64,000 nt of DNA from Arthrobacter sp. MYb229 (GCF_002975405.1 NZ_PCPS01000002.1:310001-374000); one strand, 5' to 3'. Positions 26,874-35,705 are shown, counted from the stretch's first letter. A program made the numbers and translations. The notes: generated by a model from the sequence alone, not told the origin.

Positions 26874-27090
26874 CAACGCTAATTCACGGCCCGCATGCCC
26901 CTCGGACGTCATCTTGGTTCGATGCCGGCGAAATATGACACCTCATTTTTAATGAATCAATTAGGCCACCGTAGAATACAAGTCACTATTTAGAACGGAA
27001 ACCGATCTAACTCACCACATCGAGAGCATGGTCGGTGCTGGCTCGACTTATCCGGGTGGGGTTGGCCAGAGCGTGCCGAGGGGATAACAC

Positions 27091-27906
27091 ATGTCTAAAT
27101 CCGCCAACTCCGTAGCCGGCACAGCGTCTTCCAAACAGGAAGATCCGGTTCAGCTGAACAGGCGCCGATTCTTTTCGGCGGCGGGTGGAGTACTTGCCCT
27201 GGCCGGCCTTGCAGCCTGCACATCGCCGCAGAATTCCGCGACGGCTCCGAGCCCGGTAGGTGATCACGCCCCGGCCGCCGCCAAGGCACCTAGTACCCCC
27301 GGCCAAGCCCTTGAAATGCTCAAGACCGGCAACAGCAGATTCGCCGAAGGCCGGCCAAAGCACCCGAACCAAACAAGCCAGCTGCGAAGCGACCTTGCAG
27401 AGCACCAAGAACCATGGGCCTTGGTCCACGGATGCGTTGATTCTCGGGTTGCCCCCGAGCTCGTCTTCGACCAAGGGATTGGCGACCTCTTTGTCACGCG
27501 AACCGCTGGTGCGGTACTCGACGACACCCTCGTGGGGAGCATGGAGTTTGCGGTCAGCAGCCCCTATGAGGTCCCGGTCATCGTGATCCTCGGGCACACC
27601 GCCTGCGGAGCGGTGACCGGCACGGTCGAAGCCCTCGAGAAGAACGCAAAAACACCGAAGGCCCCGGGAGAAATGATCGATTTCATCAGCGAGATCGCGC
27701 CGGCGGCGCGTGAGGCGGAACCGGTGCCGGACAAGTCAGAACACATCAACAACGTGGTCCGGATGAATACCGTCGCGGTCGCCGCCGCGCTTGTTGAACG
27801 CTCGGAGATCATCCGTGCGGCGGTCAACGCCGGGCGCACCGAAGTCATTGCGGCCGTCTATGATCTGCAGACCGGGTTGGTTGACTGGAATCCCGTCGTC
27901 GCCTAG
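27091..27906 (+). CDS. Exported beta-carbonic anhydrase (Tat lipoprotein)
   Basis: A 271-residue protein with a twin-arginine signal (NRRRFFSAAGGVLALAGLAAC, lipid cysteine C43), a low-complexity linker to about 70, then a complete beta-carbonic anhydrase: C115-x-D-x-R119 (GCVDSR) and H169-x2-C172 (GHTACG) supply the three zinc ligands and the Asp-Arg dyad. It should interconvert CO2 and bicarbonate outside the membrane. AGGGGATAAC precedes the ATG; a -10-like TAGAAT lies near 26972. Confidence 0.92.
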   Translation: MSKSANSVAGTASSKQEDPVQLNRRRFFSAAGGVLALAGLAACTSPQNSATAPSPVGDHAPAAAKAPSTPGQALEMLKTGNSRFAEGRPKHPNQTSQLRSDLAEHQEPWALVHGCVDSRVAPELVFDQGIGDLFVTRTAGAVLDDTLVGSMEFAVSSPYEVPVIVILGHTACGAVTGTVEALEKNAKTPKAPGEMIDFISEIAPAAREAEPVPDKSEHINNVVRMNTVAVAAALVERSEIIRAAVNAGRTEVIAAVYDLQTGLVDWNPVVA

Positions 27907-28074
27907 GGGCACCAGTAGCGCAGCTGCAAGCGCGGCAAACGCACGTGCCGATCGGACTTCAGGAAACACGTTGGTTCACCTTTCCGATGCGGCCAGGGCA
28001 ATAGCTGGCAGCAATGACCTCAAGCGGATCATCATCTCGGCTATCCGGCGTTGAACCGAATCGCCGGATCTCGT

Positions 28075-28830
28075 TTAGTAGTACACCGCCAGCGGGCCGT
28101 TGGGTCCGGCGATCACCTGTACCGGAGTTTCGAAAACCTCGGACAGGATTTCGTCATTCATGATCCGTTCCGGGGAACCGAACTGGACGACCTTGCCGTG
28201 CTTCATCGCGCAGATGTAGTCCGCGTAATGGCCGGCGAAGTTGATATCGTGCAGCACAATCACGATGGTGCGGTTCAGCTCTTGGGCCGCCCGCTTCAGG
28301 TGCTGCATCATCAGCACGGAGTGCTTCATGTCCAGGTTGTTCAGCGGCTCGTCCAGCAGCACCGTTTCGGTGTCCTGCGCCAGCACCATGGCAACGTAGG
28401 CGCGCTGGCGCTGGCCGCCGGAAAGCTGGTCCAGGTAGCGGCCCTCCAGCTCGGACAGGTCAAGGAAGTCGATGGACCGCGAGATGATCTCTTCATCCGC
28501 CGGCGTCAGCCGTCCCTTGGAGTGCGGGAAGCGTCCGAAGCCGACCAGCTGGCGCACGGTCAACCGGGTGACGAAATGGTTCTCCTGGCGCAGGATCGAC
28601 ACGATCTTCGCCAGATCCTTGGAAGCGGTGGAGGCCACGTCGTAGCCGGCGACCTCGATGCTGCCCGAATCGATGCCCAGCAGGCGTCCGACCATGGTGA
28701 GCATGGTGGACTTTCCGGCCCCGTTGGGGCCCACCAGAGCGGTGATGCCGCCGGTTGGGATCTCGAGCGTGACCGGTCCGATGGCCACCTCGGAGCTGTA
28801 CTTCTTGTGCACTTCTTTGAGGGTAATCAC
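28075..28830 (-). CDS. Iron-siderophore ABC transporter ATPase
   Basis: A 251-residue ATPase: Walker A GPNGAGKST (34-42), signature LSGGQRQRAYVAMVLAQ, Walker B TVLLDEPLNNLDMKHS. The DEPLNNLDMKHS sequence is characteristic of the YclP/CeuD/VctC group, which powers uptake of petrobactin and catecholate iron complexes. It overlaps the upstream permease by four bases and is last of four genes: binding protein, permease, permease, ATPase. Confidence 0.92.
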   Translation of the reverse strand: MITLKEVHKKYSSEVAIGPVTLEIPTGGITALVGPNGAGKSTMLTMVGRLLGIDSGSIEVAGYDVASTASKDLAKIVSILRQENHFVTRLTVRQLVGFGRFPHSKGRLTPADEEIISRSIDFLDLSELEGRYLDQLSGGQRQRAYVAMVLAQDTETVLLDEPLNNLDMKHSVLMMQHLKRAAQELNRTIVIVLHDINFAGHYADYICAMKHGKVVQFGSPERIMNDEILSEVFETPVQVIAGPNGPLAVYY

Positions 28831-29888
28831 AGCCGGCCCTTTCGCAGGATGAAGATCAAGAATGTCACGCCGCCCACGGCCTCGATGATGATGCCCACCA
28901 CGCCCTGGGCGTAGAAGATATTTTTCATCACGAAGTACGCCCCGGCGAGCACCACGAAGCCGGTCAGGAAGGCGATAGGGAAAATGAAGCGGTGGTCATA
29001 GGTGTCCGCCAGCTGGTAGGCCAGGGTTGCCACGAGGAAGCCGAGGAAGGTCATCGGGCCGACCAGCGCGGTGGATACGGCCATCAGGATCGAGACGAAG
29101 AATAGTGTGCGCATCACCTCCGAGCGGTGATTGATGCCAAGGTTCATGGTGGTATCGCGGCCGAGGGACACGATATTCATTTTCCGGGAATTTGAGATCA
29201 GGAAGAACCCGGCAATGAGGATCAGCGGGATGGCCACCGGCAGGTAGCTCATATCCGCATTGTTCATCGAGCCGAACAGCTTCGCGGTCAGGATGTCGAA
29301 CTCGCTGGGGGAGAGCATGCGCTGCATGAAGGTGGAGATCGATCCGAGGCCAGCGCCCAGGATGATGCCGATCAGCAGCATGATCTGGATATTGCCCAGC
29401 TTGCCGGACAGCAGCCAGCCATAGAGCAGGCAGGCGAGGACCACCATGATCGCTACCTGCAAGCTGAACTGCCACAGCCCCTGCAGGGCGACCACGCCGG
29501 CGGCTCCCATGAAGAACACCGAGGCGGTCTGCACCGCCACGTAGAGGGACTCGAAGCCCATAATCGATGGGGTGATGATGCGGTTGTTCGTGACCGTCTG
29601 GAATGACACCGTCGCTACTGCCTGGCAGAAGGCGACGATGGCCATGGTCAGGATATTGCTGGCGCGCATCTTCGCGATCAGCCAGAACCCGTCGGAGCCC
29701 ACCGGCATCGGGTTGTCCCAGGCGAGCAGCCCAAAGCTGAAGCTCAGCGCCAGGGCCAACATGATGGAGAAGATGATCCAGTAGCGACTGCGGATCTTCT
29801 TCGTTGGCAGTGCGCCGGAGGCACGGCCAAAGACCGGCGGCGAGGGCAGCTTGGGTGTGGTGCGCGGGGGAGTCATGAGCTTAGCCAA
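28827..29888 (-). CDS. Iron-siderophore ABC permease (second)
   Basis: A 353-residue FecCD-family permease with about nine to ten helices; family features include GAGLGSISTFMQRM, SLGRDTTMNLGINHRSEVMRTLFF and GPMTFLGFLVATLAYQLADTYDHRF. It overlaps the upstream permease gene by eight bases (29881-29888) and the ATPase gene by four, showing tight coupling. It is the YclO/CeuC-type subunit. Confidence 0.9.
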   Translation of the reverse strand: MAKLMTPPRTTPKLPSPPVFGRASGALPTKKIRSRYWIIFSIMLALALSFSFGLLAWDNPMPVGSDGFWLIAKMRASNILTMAIVAFCQAVATVSFQTVTNNRIITPSIMGFESLYVAVQTASVFFMGAAGVVALQGLWQFSLQVAIMVVLACLLYGWLLSGKLGNIQIMLLIGIILGAGLGSISTFMQRMLSPSEFDILTAKLFGSMNNADMSYLPVAIPLILIAGFFLISNSRKMNIVSLGRDTTMNLGINHRSEVMRTLFFVSILMAVSTALVGPMTFLGFLVATLAYQLADTYDHRFIFPIAFLTGFVVLAGAYFVMKNIFYAQGVVGIIIEAVGGVTFLIFILRKGRL

Positions 29889-30861
29889 GTTTGCGCTGCC
29901 TTAGAAGCAAGGAAATGAAGACTACCGCGCCGAGCACGCCGAGGATCAGGGAAACCGGAATCTCGAAGGGCATGATGATGGTGCGGCCAATCAGGTCGCA
30001 GACGGTGGTGATGGCAATGCCCAGCAGGCACACCCACGGCAGGTTGCTGCGCAGGTCATCTCCGCGGAACATGGACACGATATTCGGCACGATCAGCCCC
30101 AGGAAGGGAAGGTTGCCGATGACCACGGTGACTACACCGGTGGCAATCGCGATCAGGCCGGTGCCCAGAAGCATCACCTGGCGGTAGTTCAGCCCAACGT
30201 TCGTGGCGATCTCTTCGCCGAGCCCGGCCACGGTGAATCGGTCGGCGACGATGAAGATCGCGATGGCCACCAGCGCCACGATCCACAGCACCTCGTACTG
30301 TCCGCGGATCACCGAGGTGAAGGACCCGGCAAACCAGATGCCAAGGGATTGGAGCATGTCGGTTTGCAGGGCAATGAAGGAGGAGAAGGCGCCCACCACG
30401 GCGCCGAGCATGATCCCCACGATGGGCACCGTCAACGAGGCCTTCAGCGAGACTCGCTGCAGGAAGAGGAAGAAGACCATGGTGCCGATGAAGGCGAAGA
30501 TGATCGCCACGGTCATCTTGGCCAGCAGCGAGGCTTCGGGGTTGATGATCAGCACCGTCAGCAAGCCCAGTCCGGCCCATTCGGTGGTGCCGGTGGTGGT
30601 CGGCTCCACGAAGCGGTTCTGCGTGAGCAGCTGCATGACCAGCCCGCTCATGGCCATCGCGGCTCCGGCGAGGACCAGCGCGATGGTGCGCGGGATGCGG
30701 GTCACGGCGAACATCGCCGACCCGTCATCGGTGCCGAAGATGTCATAGACACCGGTGAACAGGGAGAAGCCCAAGAGGACGAGGACGCCGAGGATGCCAA
30801 GCATCAGCTTGGGTTCAAGGAGCCTGCCCTTGGGCTTGACCGCGGGGGTCGTAGTAGTCAT
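29881..30861 (-). CDS. Iron-siderophore ABC permease (first)
   Basis: A 326-residue FecCD-family permease with FAVTRIPRTIALVLAGAAMAMSGLVMQLLTQNRFVEPTTTGTTEWAGLG, the typical N-terminal transport segment, and GNLPFLGLIVPNIVSMFRGDD near residue 230. It is the YclN/CeuB-type partner of the next gene. A strong hairpin at 30895-30935 lies between it and the binding-protein gene. Confidence 0.9.
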   Translation of the reverse strand: MTTTTPAVKPKGRLLEPKLMLGILGVLVLLGFSLFTGVYDIFGTDDGSAMFAVTRIPRTIALVLAGAAMAMSGLVMQLLTQNRFVEPTTTGTTEWAGLGLLTVLIINPEASLLAKMTVAIIFAFIGTMVFFLFLQRVSLKASLTVPIVGIMLGAVVGAFSSFIALQTDMLQSLGIWFAGSFTSVIRGQYEVLWIVALVAIAIFIVADRFTVAGLGEEIATNVGLNYRQVMLLGTGLIAIATGVVTVVIGNLPFLGLIVPNIVSMFRGDDLRSNLPWVCLLGIAITTVCDLIGRTIIMPFEIPVSLILGVLGAVVFISLLLRQRKLG

Positions 30862-30894
30862 GGTGCCGCCGTGTATTCGATATGTGGTGGATAC

Positions 30895-30935
30895 GACTAC
30901 GTGGCGGGGCCGGTTATCGGCTCCGCCACGTAGTC
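30895..30935 (-). terminator. Intercistronic hairpin after the siderophore-binding protein gene
   Basis: Eighteen-bp stem with one G/T mismatch, arms 30895-30912 and 30918-30935, loop GTTAT. It lies within the 91-base gap between two co-directional genes of one operon. It has no T-run, so it may protect the 3' end of the binding-protein mRNA or cause partial termination. Confidence 0.6.
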
Positions 30936-30952
30936 GCTATTCAGCGTTCTGG

Positions 30953-31936
30953 TTACTTGGCTTCCAGCGCTTCTGCAAAATCATTGAAGAACTCGGTGTA
31001 GGTCTGGATGCCTTCGTTGGTGTAGGTATCTGCGGGCATGACCACGACGTTTCCTTCCTTGGCAGCGGTGACGTTAGCCAGTGCTTCGGACTTCTTCAGC
31101 AGGTCGGCCGCCGGGGTGTAGCCGGCTTCATCGCTGGCAACTGCGCCGTCGCGGTCAAGGACGAGAATCCAATCGGGGTTCGACTTGGCGATTGCCTCTA
31201 CCGAGATATCGTCGCCCTCGTGATCGGTGGAGGCGTCCTCGACGACCAGTGTCGGGGTGAGGCCCAGAATGTCGAAGGCCGGGCCGACGCTGCGTCCGCT
31301 ACCCGGAGCGGAGTAGTTGATCTCGCCGCCGGAGGTGATCAGGCCCATGACGGTCGCGTCCTTGTTGTACGCGGCCTTGGCGCGTGCAACGGCCTTGTCG
31401 AAGTCATCGGTCAGCGCCTTGGCTTCTGCCTGCTTGCCGAAGATTTCACCCAGTACGGTGGTCTGGCGCTTGAGCTCCGCGTCGAAGGCCTCGCCTTCGC
31501 GCGGGTCGAGGTTCACAATGGTGGCTTCGGGAGCCAGCTTGGAAAGCTCTTCTGCGTGCTGGGTGAATCGCTGGCCGTTGATGATCAGGTCCGGGGCCAC
31601 TTCGACAATTGCTTCGAGGTTCGGCTCGCGGTGGCTGCCGAGATCGATGACCTTTTCGTCCTTGGCGTAGTCGATGGTGTCCGGCATCAGCGCCACGGCG
31701 CCGGCGGTGAGCTCGATGCCCCAGGCCTCAAGAGTTTCGAAGGTGCGGTTGTCGGTTGCGACCACTGACTTCGCTGGGGTGTTGATGGTGTGTTCGCCAT
31801 TGTTATCGGTGAAAGTCACCGTGGAGGTAGCCGCTGGTGCGGACTCTGCCGGGGCTTCGGCGTTGGAGCCGCAAGCTGTCAGGGAGAGTGCTGCAACGCC
31901 CAGCAAAGCTGCGGCGCGAAGTTTCATGGAAGCCAT
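30953..31936 (-). CDS. Iron-siderophore-binding lipoprotein
   Basis: A 327-residue lipoprotein: signal with MKLRAAALLGVAALSLTAC (lipobox LTAC), then a Fep/CeuA-type binding fold (TFTDNNGEHTIN, IVNLDPREGEAFDAELKRQ, VMGLITSGGEINYSAPGSGRSVGPAFDILG). The ATG at 31936 has AAGGA just upstream; the frame extends to 31975 without a ribosome site. The promoter region (31937-32266) has iron-box-like repeats. Petrobactin or catecholate specificity is inferred from the ATPase type. Confidence 0.88.
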   Translation of the reverse strand: MASMKLRAAALLGVAALSLTACGSNAEAPAESAPAATSTVTFTDNNGEHTINTPAKSVVATDNRTFETLEAWGIELTAGAVALMPDTIDYAKDEKVIDLGSHREPNLEAIVEVAPDLIINGQRFTQHAEELSKLAPEATIVNLDPREGEAFDAELKRQTTVLGEIFGKQAEAKALTDDFDKAVARAKAAYNKDATVMGLITSGGEINYSAPGSGRSVGPAFDILGLTPTLVVEDASTDHEGDDISVEAIAKSNPDWILVLDRDGAVASDEAGYTPAADLLKKSEALANVTAAKEGNVVVMPADTYTNEGIQTYTEFFNDFAEALEAK

Positions 31937-31991
31937 GTCATCCTTCGGAACAGGCGACCGACATTGGCCGCGCAAATGAGTGATCTGATAA

Positions 31992-32015
31992 TTAGCCTAG
32001 CCTAAGCTGACCTAA
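31992..32015. promoter_or_regulatory. Iron-box-like repeats upstream of the siderophore operon
   Basis: TTAGCCTAGCCTAAGCTGAC (31992-32011, continuing CTAA) contains overlapping TTAG/CCTAA units resembling DtxR/IdeR boxes (consensus TTAGGTTAGGCTAACCTAA, from memory), with several mismatches. Confidence 0.5.
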
Positions 32016-32106
32016 ATCGAATAAGCCAGACCGTTGTTACTTAGCTCACTCAACTCCGGCAAGTTCGTCGAAAAAAAGGATTTCATGAGGGATTTTCCGC
32101 GTTTAG

Positions 32107-32125
32107 TTAGGTGAGGCAAGCTATT
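32107..32125. promoter_or_regulatory. Second DtxR/IdeR-like iron box
   Basis: TTAGGTGAGGCAAGCTATT matches the iron-box consensus well in its left half (TTAGGTnAGGC) and partly in the right. It lies 171 bases upstream of the siderophore-binding protein start, in the same intergenic region, whose remainder shows nothing else clear. Confidence 0.5.
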
Positions 32126-32266
32126 TGCGCAAGGAATATCGTGCAGCGAAGCGTTGCTAAATTATTCATTTTCAGGCGATGCCGGTCGTCTTTGGATGTT
32201 CATTTACCGTCATGAACTGCGCGCTCCACGGCAAAAAGGCGCGAAGCACCGCACTAGGATACGAAG

Positions 32267-32863
32267 ATGAGTGACTCTCTCGACCGAATTAACTGGCCCG
32301 TGGCTACTCGGCGGCTCTCGCTGCGACGACTCGAAGTTGCCGATGCCCAAGCGACGTGGGACTACCGGAAACTACCCGAGGTGCAACGCTGGATCACCTC
32401 GCGCGCGGATGATTTCCCGCAGTATCTGGAGCAATTCATGAAGGGCAAGCGGTATTCCCGTGATGTCGCGGTTCAGCTGCTGGATGCGCAAGGGCAGCCG
32501 CAGTTGATCGGGACGGTCATGGTGAAGGTGAAAGATGGTTGGGGCCAGAGCGAGATTGAAGACGCGGCTCGCGGGGTCGAAGCCGAAATCGGCTGGAGCT
32601 TCAACCCCGAATACGGTGGTCTCGGCTATGCCACCGAAGCGGTCCGTGGGGTTATCGACCTGTGCTTCGGGCCGTTGGGACTACGACGGGTTGTTGCCGA
32701 ATGCTTCGCCGCGAACGAGCCATCGTGGAGGCTTATGGAACGAATCGGCATGAGGCGTGAGGGGTACAGCAAACGCGATGCGCTGCACCGCGACGGTCAA
32801 TGGCTGGACGGCATGAGCTACGCGCTCCTAGCCGAGGAGTGGCCAATCCGGTCCGAAGCCTGA
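32267..32863 (+). CDS. GNAT-family N-acetyltransferase (RimJ/RimL-like)
   Basis: A 198-residue GNAT protein: TRRLSLRRLEVADAQATWDYR at the start, ending in the acetyl-CoA-binding segment GWSFNPEYGGLGYATEAVRGVIDLCFG and LRRVVAECFAANEPSWRLMERIGMRREG. This layout is that of RimJ/RimL-type enzymes that acetylate ribosomal N-termini or small amines. The acceptor is unknown. A clean terminator follows at 32882-32914. Confidence 0.85.
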   Translation: MSDSLDRINWPVATRRLSLRRLEVADAQATWDYRKLPEVQRWITSRADDFPQYLEQFMKGKRYSRDVAVQLLDAQGQPQLIGTVMVKVKDGWGQSEIEDAARGVEAEIGWSFNPEYGGLGYATEAVRGVIDLCFGPLGLRRVVAECFAANEPSWRLMERIGMRREGYSKRDALHRDGQWLDGMSYALLAEEWPIRSEA

Positions 32864-32881
32864 AAGACCCTGAACATGAGT

Positions 32882-32914
32882 GAACCCTCCAACGCTTGCC
32901 GCGTTGGAGGGTTC
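32882..32914 (+). terminator. Rho-independent terminator after the GNAT gene
   Basis: Perfect 14-bp stem GAACCCTCCAACGC / GCGTTGGAGGGTTC around TTGCC, followed by TTGTC. Confidence 0.85.
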
Positions 32915-33020
32915 TTGTCATCACTCGCACCTTCAAGAGGTACTTACGACTCTAGGCGGGCACTCTGGGAATAGACTGAGTTGCGCCTTGGGCTTTACCG
33001 TGCAAATTGGGCGCCCGGCC

Positions 33021-33764
33021 TCAGACGGGCAAACCACTTTTTACTCGGCTGATCGGCCATCCGGTAATGCTCTTCGGGCGCGGGGTTGCATAGGTGCGCA
33101 CCTTTGAAGTGCTCAAGCACATGCGCACCAAAGACTCGGCAATGGTCACCGCGGCACGCACCCCATCAACAATTGGCACGCCGGTGGCCTCGCTGACCTT
33201 CGCCTCCAATTCGGCCATGCCGCCGCAACCTAGGCAGATCACTTCCGCCTTATCGACCTGCACCGCCTGTCTTGATTGCTCCACGATGGCCGCGACGGCT
33301 CGTTCGGGATCGGATTCCAGCTCCAGGACTCCCAGGCCGCTGGCACGCACCGAGGCCAGCCGGTCGGTGAGTCCTGCGAGTTTCAGGCGGTCCTCAATCA
33401 GCGGAACGGTCCGGTCCAAGGTGGTCACGACCGAATACTTGTGCCCTAAGAATTGTGCGGTGGAGGCGGCGGCCTCGGTGATGTCAACGACCGGGACTTC
33501 CAGCAGTTCCTGCAGTCCTTCCCGTCCGTGCTCTCCGTAGCCGGCCTGGATGACCGCGTCGAAGTCTCCGGGGTAGTTGACGACCTTGTCCATCACGGCG
33601 ATGGCGGCGAGGTAGCTTTCGAAGTTCCCCTCGCAGGAGTCCGCGCCGAAATCGGGAGTCAGCTCGATGATTTCGGTGCCCGGCGAGGCGACTTTGCGAG
33701 CCGATTCGCCGATTGCGTGAGTCATCGAGGCGGTCGTGTTCACATTAACAATGAGAATGCGCAT
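33021..33764 (-). CDS. Asp/Glu/hydantoin racemase-family protein
   Basis: A 247-residue member of the Asp/Glu/hydantoin racemase superfamily: RILIVNVNTTASMTHAI at the start, ITEAAASTAQFLG, and the C-terminal cysteine site ICLGCGGMAELE. In hydantoin and allantoin racemases the first catalytic cysteine lies in a segment like IACFGDPGL; here the matching segment reads IQAGYGEHGREGL, without cysteine. A one-cysteine enzyme might not racemise by the usual two-base route. It is directly downstream of an NCS1 transporter (17 bases), so hydantoin or allantoin is the likely substrate class. Confidence 0.78.
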   Translation of the reverse strand: MRILIVNVNTTASMTHAIGESARKVASPGTEIIELTPDFGADSCEGNFESYLAAIAVMDKVVNYPGDFDAVIQAGYGEHGREGLQELLEVPVVDITEAAASTAQFLGHKYSVVTTLDRTVPLIEDRLKLAGLTDRLASVRASGLGVLELESDPERAVAAIVEQSRQAVQVDKAEVICLGCGGMAELEAKVSEATGVPIVDGVRAAVTIAESLVRMCLSTSKVRTYATPRPKSITGWPISRVKSGLPV

Positions 33765-33781
33765 GATCAGTTCCTTAGAAA

Positions 33782-35311
33782 TCAGTGCTTTGGGGTGACT
33801 GCGATGGCTTCGCCGTCAATATCTGTCAGGTCAAGGCGTCGCTTGGCGAGTATCAGGTAGGCAACTGCGCCGGCTCCGGAACCGAGGAACCACGCGAACG
33901 GCCCGACAACGTGCAGTGCGGGCAGGAATGCCAGGAGCAAGGCGACGACCGAGCTGACCGCCAGGGCAGCCACTGCGCGGTAGTTGACGCCGCGAGTGAA
34001 GTAGTAGGTGCCTTCCGGATTGGTGCGGTAAAGGTCCAAGACATTGATTCGGGCCCGGCGCACGAGCCAGTAGTCGGCCATGATGATGCCGAATAGCGGG
34101 CCGAGCAGCGCACCGAGCCCACCGAGGAAGTAGTTGATGATCTCCGGGGAGTTGTACAAGTTCCAAGGCAGGATCACCAAGCCGATGAAGCCGGAAATCA
34201 GGGCGGCGGCGCGGAAGTTCAACCGCTTGGGGAAGAGGTTGGTCAGCGCGTAGGTCGGGGCCACGAAGTTTGCCATCAGGTTCACCGCGATGGTCAGGAT
34301 CAGCAGCGCACCGGAGGCCAGGACGAGCAGCAGCGTGTTGGGGATGGCCTCGACGACATCTGAAGGCGAGGTGATGACCGCGCCGTTGATGGAGAATTGG
34401 GTTCCGGTGAGAACCACCACGATGGCCCCGAAGAACAGCATGTTCAGTGGAATGCCGAAGAAGTTTCCGCGCACGATGGCGTTCTTCGAGGTGGCGCCGC
34501 GGGTGAAGTCGCAGAAGTTCAAAACGAAAGTTCCGTAAATCGAAACCCACAAGGCGGCGGCTCCGAAGATGCCGACCCACATGTCCAGACCTGACCTTGA
34601 TTCGCCGGTGCTCATGGAGACGCTGAATCCCGATTCAAAGAGCATCCAGATGGCCAGCGCCAAGAAGGTGACGAGAATGACCGGGCCGGCAAAGGCCTCG
34701 TACTTGCGAATCATTTCCATTCCGTAGCTGACAATCACCAGCTGGATGGCCCAGAGGGCTACGAAGCAGATCCAGCCAAGGGTGTCGAGTCCCAGGAAGC
34801 TCGTCTGCTGCAAGCCGGCTGCGCTGGGCGCCAATGCGATGACCATGACGCTCAGCACCTGGGAGGCCAAGAACGTTTGAATCCCGAACCAGGCGATGGC
34901 CACGGCGCCACGCAACAGCGCCGGGATCTGCGCACCGTTGACGCCGAAGGCGATGCGGCTCATGACAGGGAAGGGCACGCCGGTCTTCTCGCCCATGAAT
35001 CCCGAGAGGGTCAGCAGGGCGAAGAGCAGGATTGCCCCGATGCCTAGGGCACCGAGAATTTGCCAACCGCTCATCCCCAGGGCGAACAGGCCGATGGCGA
35101 AAGCGTAGTTGCCCAGCGAGTGCACGTCGTTGGCCCAGAGGGTGAAGATGCTGTACGAGTTCCAGGTGCGTCCGGCACGGGTAGTCGGCGCGAGGTCCTC
35201 GTTGTACAGCGTGGCGCTGAGCTCATGCGGGTTGGAACGGTCAATGCGTTCGTTGTGCGATTGGGTAATGATCGTCGGCGCGGAGGTGGTCTCCGGAGTT
35301 TTTTGCCCCAT
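33782..35311 (-). CDS. NCS1 allantoin/hydantoin-type transporter
   Basis: A 509-residue permease with twelve helices and NCS1 signatures: SNPHELSATLYNEDLAPTT at the N-terminus (NxDLxP motif), FWxxxxxH-like NSYSIFTLWANDVHSLGNY, and GxxxGxIxxxYW-like FGIIMADYWLVRR near the end. Family members import allantoin (PucI), uracil, or hydantoins (Mhp1) with sodium or protons. Position beside the racemase-like gene and upstream of allB/gcl supports allantoin. GGACC precedes the ATG. Confidence 0.88.
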   Translation of the reverse strand: MGQKTPETTSAPTIITQSHNERIDRSNPHELSATLYNEDLAPTTRAGRTWNSYSIFTLWANDVHSLGNYAFAIGLFALGMSGWQILGALGIGAILLFALLTLSGFMGEKTGVPFPVMSRIAFGVNGAQIPALLRGAVAIAWFGIQTFLASQVLSVMVIALAPSAAGLQQTSFLGLDTLGWICFVALWAIQLVIVSYGMEMIRKYEAFAGPVILVTFLALAIWMLFESGFSVSMSTGESRSGLDMWVGIFGAAALWVSIYGTFVLNFCDFTRGATSKNAIVRGNFFGIPLNMLFFGAIVVVLTGTQFSINGAVITSPSDVVEAIPNTLLLVLASGALLILTIAVNLMANFVAPTYALTNLFPKRLNFRAAALISGFIGLVILPWNLYNSPEIINYFLGGLGALLGPLFGIIMADYWLVRRARINVLDLYRTNPEGTYYFTRGVNYRAVAALAVSSVVALLLAFLPALHVVGPFAWFLGSGAGAVAYLILAKRRLDLTDIDGEAIAVTPKH

Positions 35312-35475
35312 GGTGAGGTCCTATTCTCAGGTGCGTGCTGAGGATCGAAGTCTGTTCTCGACAGTGAGAAGCTTTAGGGACAACGAATTATCGACAGCGC
35401 GCATGTATGAATCATGCTGGTCTATGCGTATGGAAGAAGCTGCGTGTATGTCCGCTGAGGGGACGAGATGACGCG

Positions 35476-35601
35476 TTACGGATAGATCGGCTGGCCGAAG
35501 TTCAGATAGAACTCGGTTGGTGTGCCCACCACGGGCTGGGCTTCGTGCTGCAGTCGCCAGGCTGGCTTTACTGCGCGAGTCCCTATGAGTTGTGTGCTCA
35601 T
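35476..35601 (-). CDS. 41-residue hypothetical ORF with strong ribosome site
   Basis: An ATG at 35601 preceded by CAGGAG (five-base spacing) opens a 41-codon frame (MSTQLIGTRAVKPAWRLQHE, then QPVVGTPTEFYLNF). No membrane segment is evident. It lies 164 bases upstream of the NCS1 gene on the same strand, so it could be a small subunit, leader peptide or the remnant of a larger gene. I do not recognise it. Confidence 0.5.
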   Translation of the reverse strand: MSTQLIGTRAVKPAWRLQHEAQPVVGTPTEFYLNFGQPIYP

Positions 35602-35693
35602 GGCTGCTCCTGAGTTAGAGAAATTCACTCCGAGATGTGTGCCACATCGATTGTCCACCAACTGTATGCCGTGGATCACATTACCGCAATAGA

Positions 35694-35705
35694 AAATCTA
35701 GATTT
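35694..35705. promoter_or_regulatory. AT-rich palindrome upstream of the small ORF
   Basis: AAATCTAGATTT is a perfect 12-base palindrome, 92 bases upstream of the 41-codon ORF, in the region between dctA and the NCS1 unit. It is a possible operator. Confidence 0.35.
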
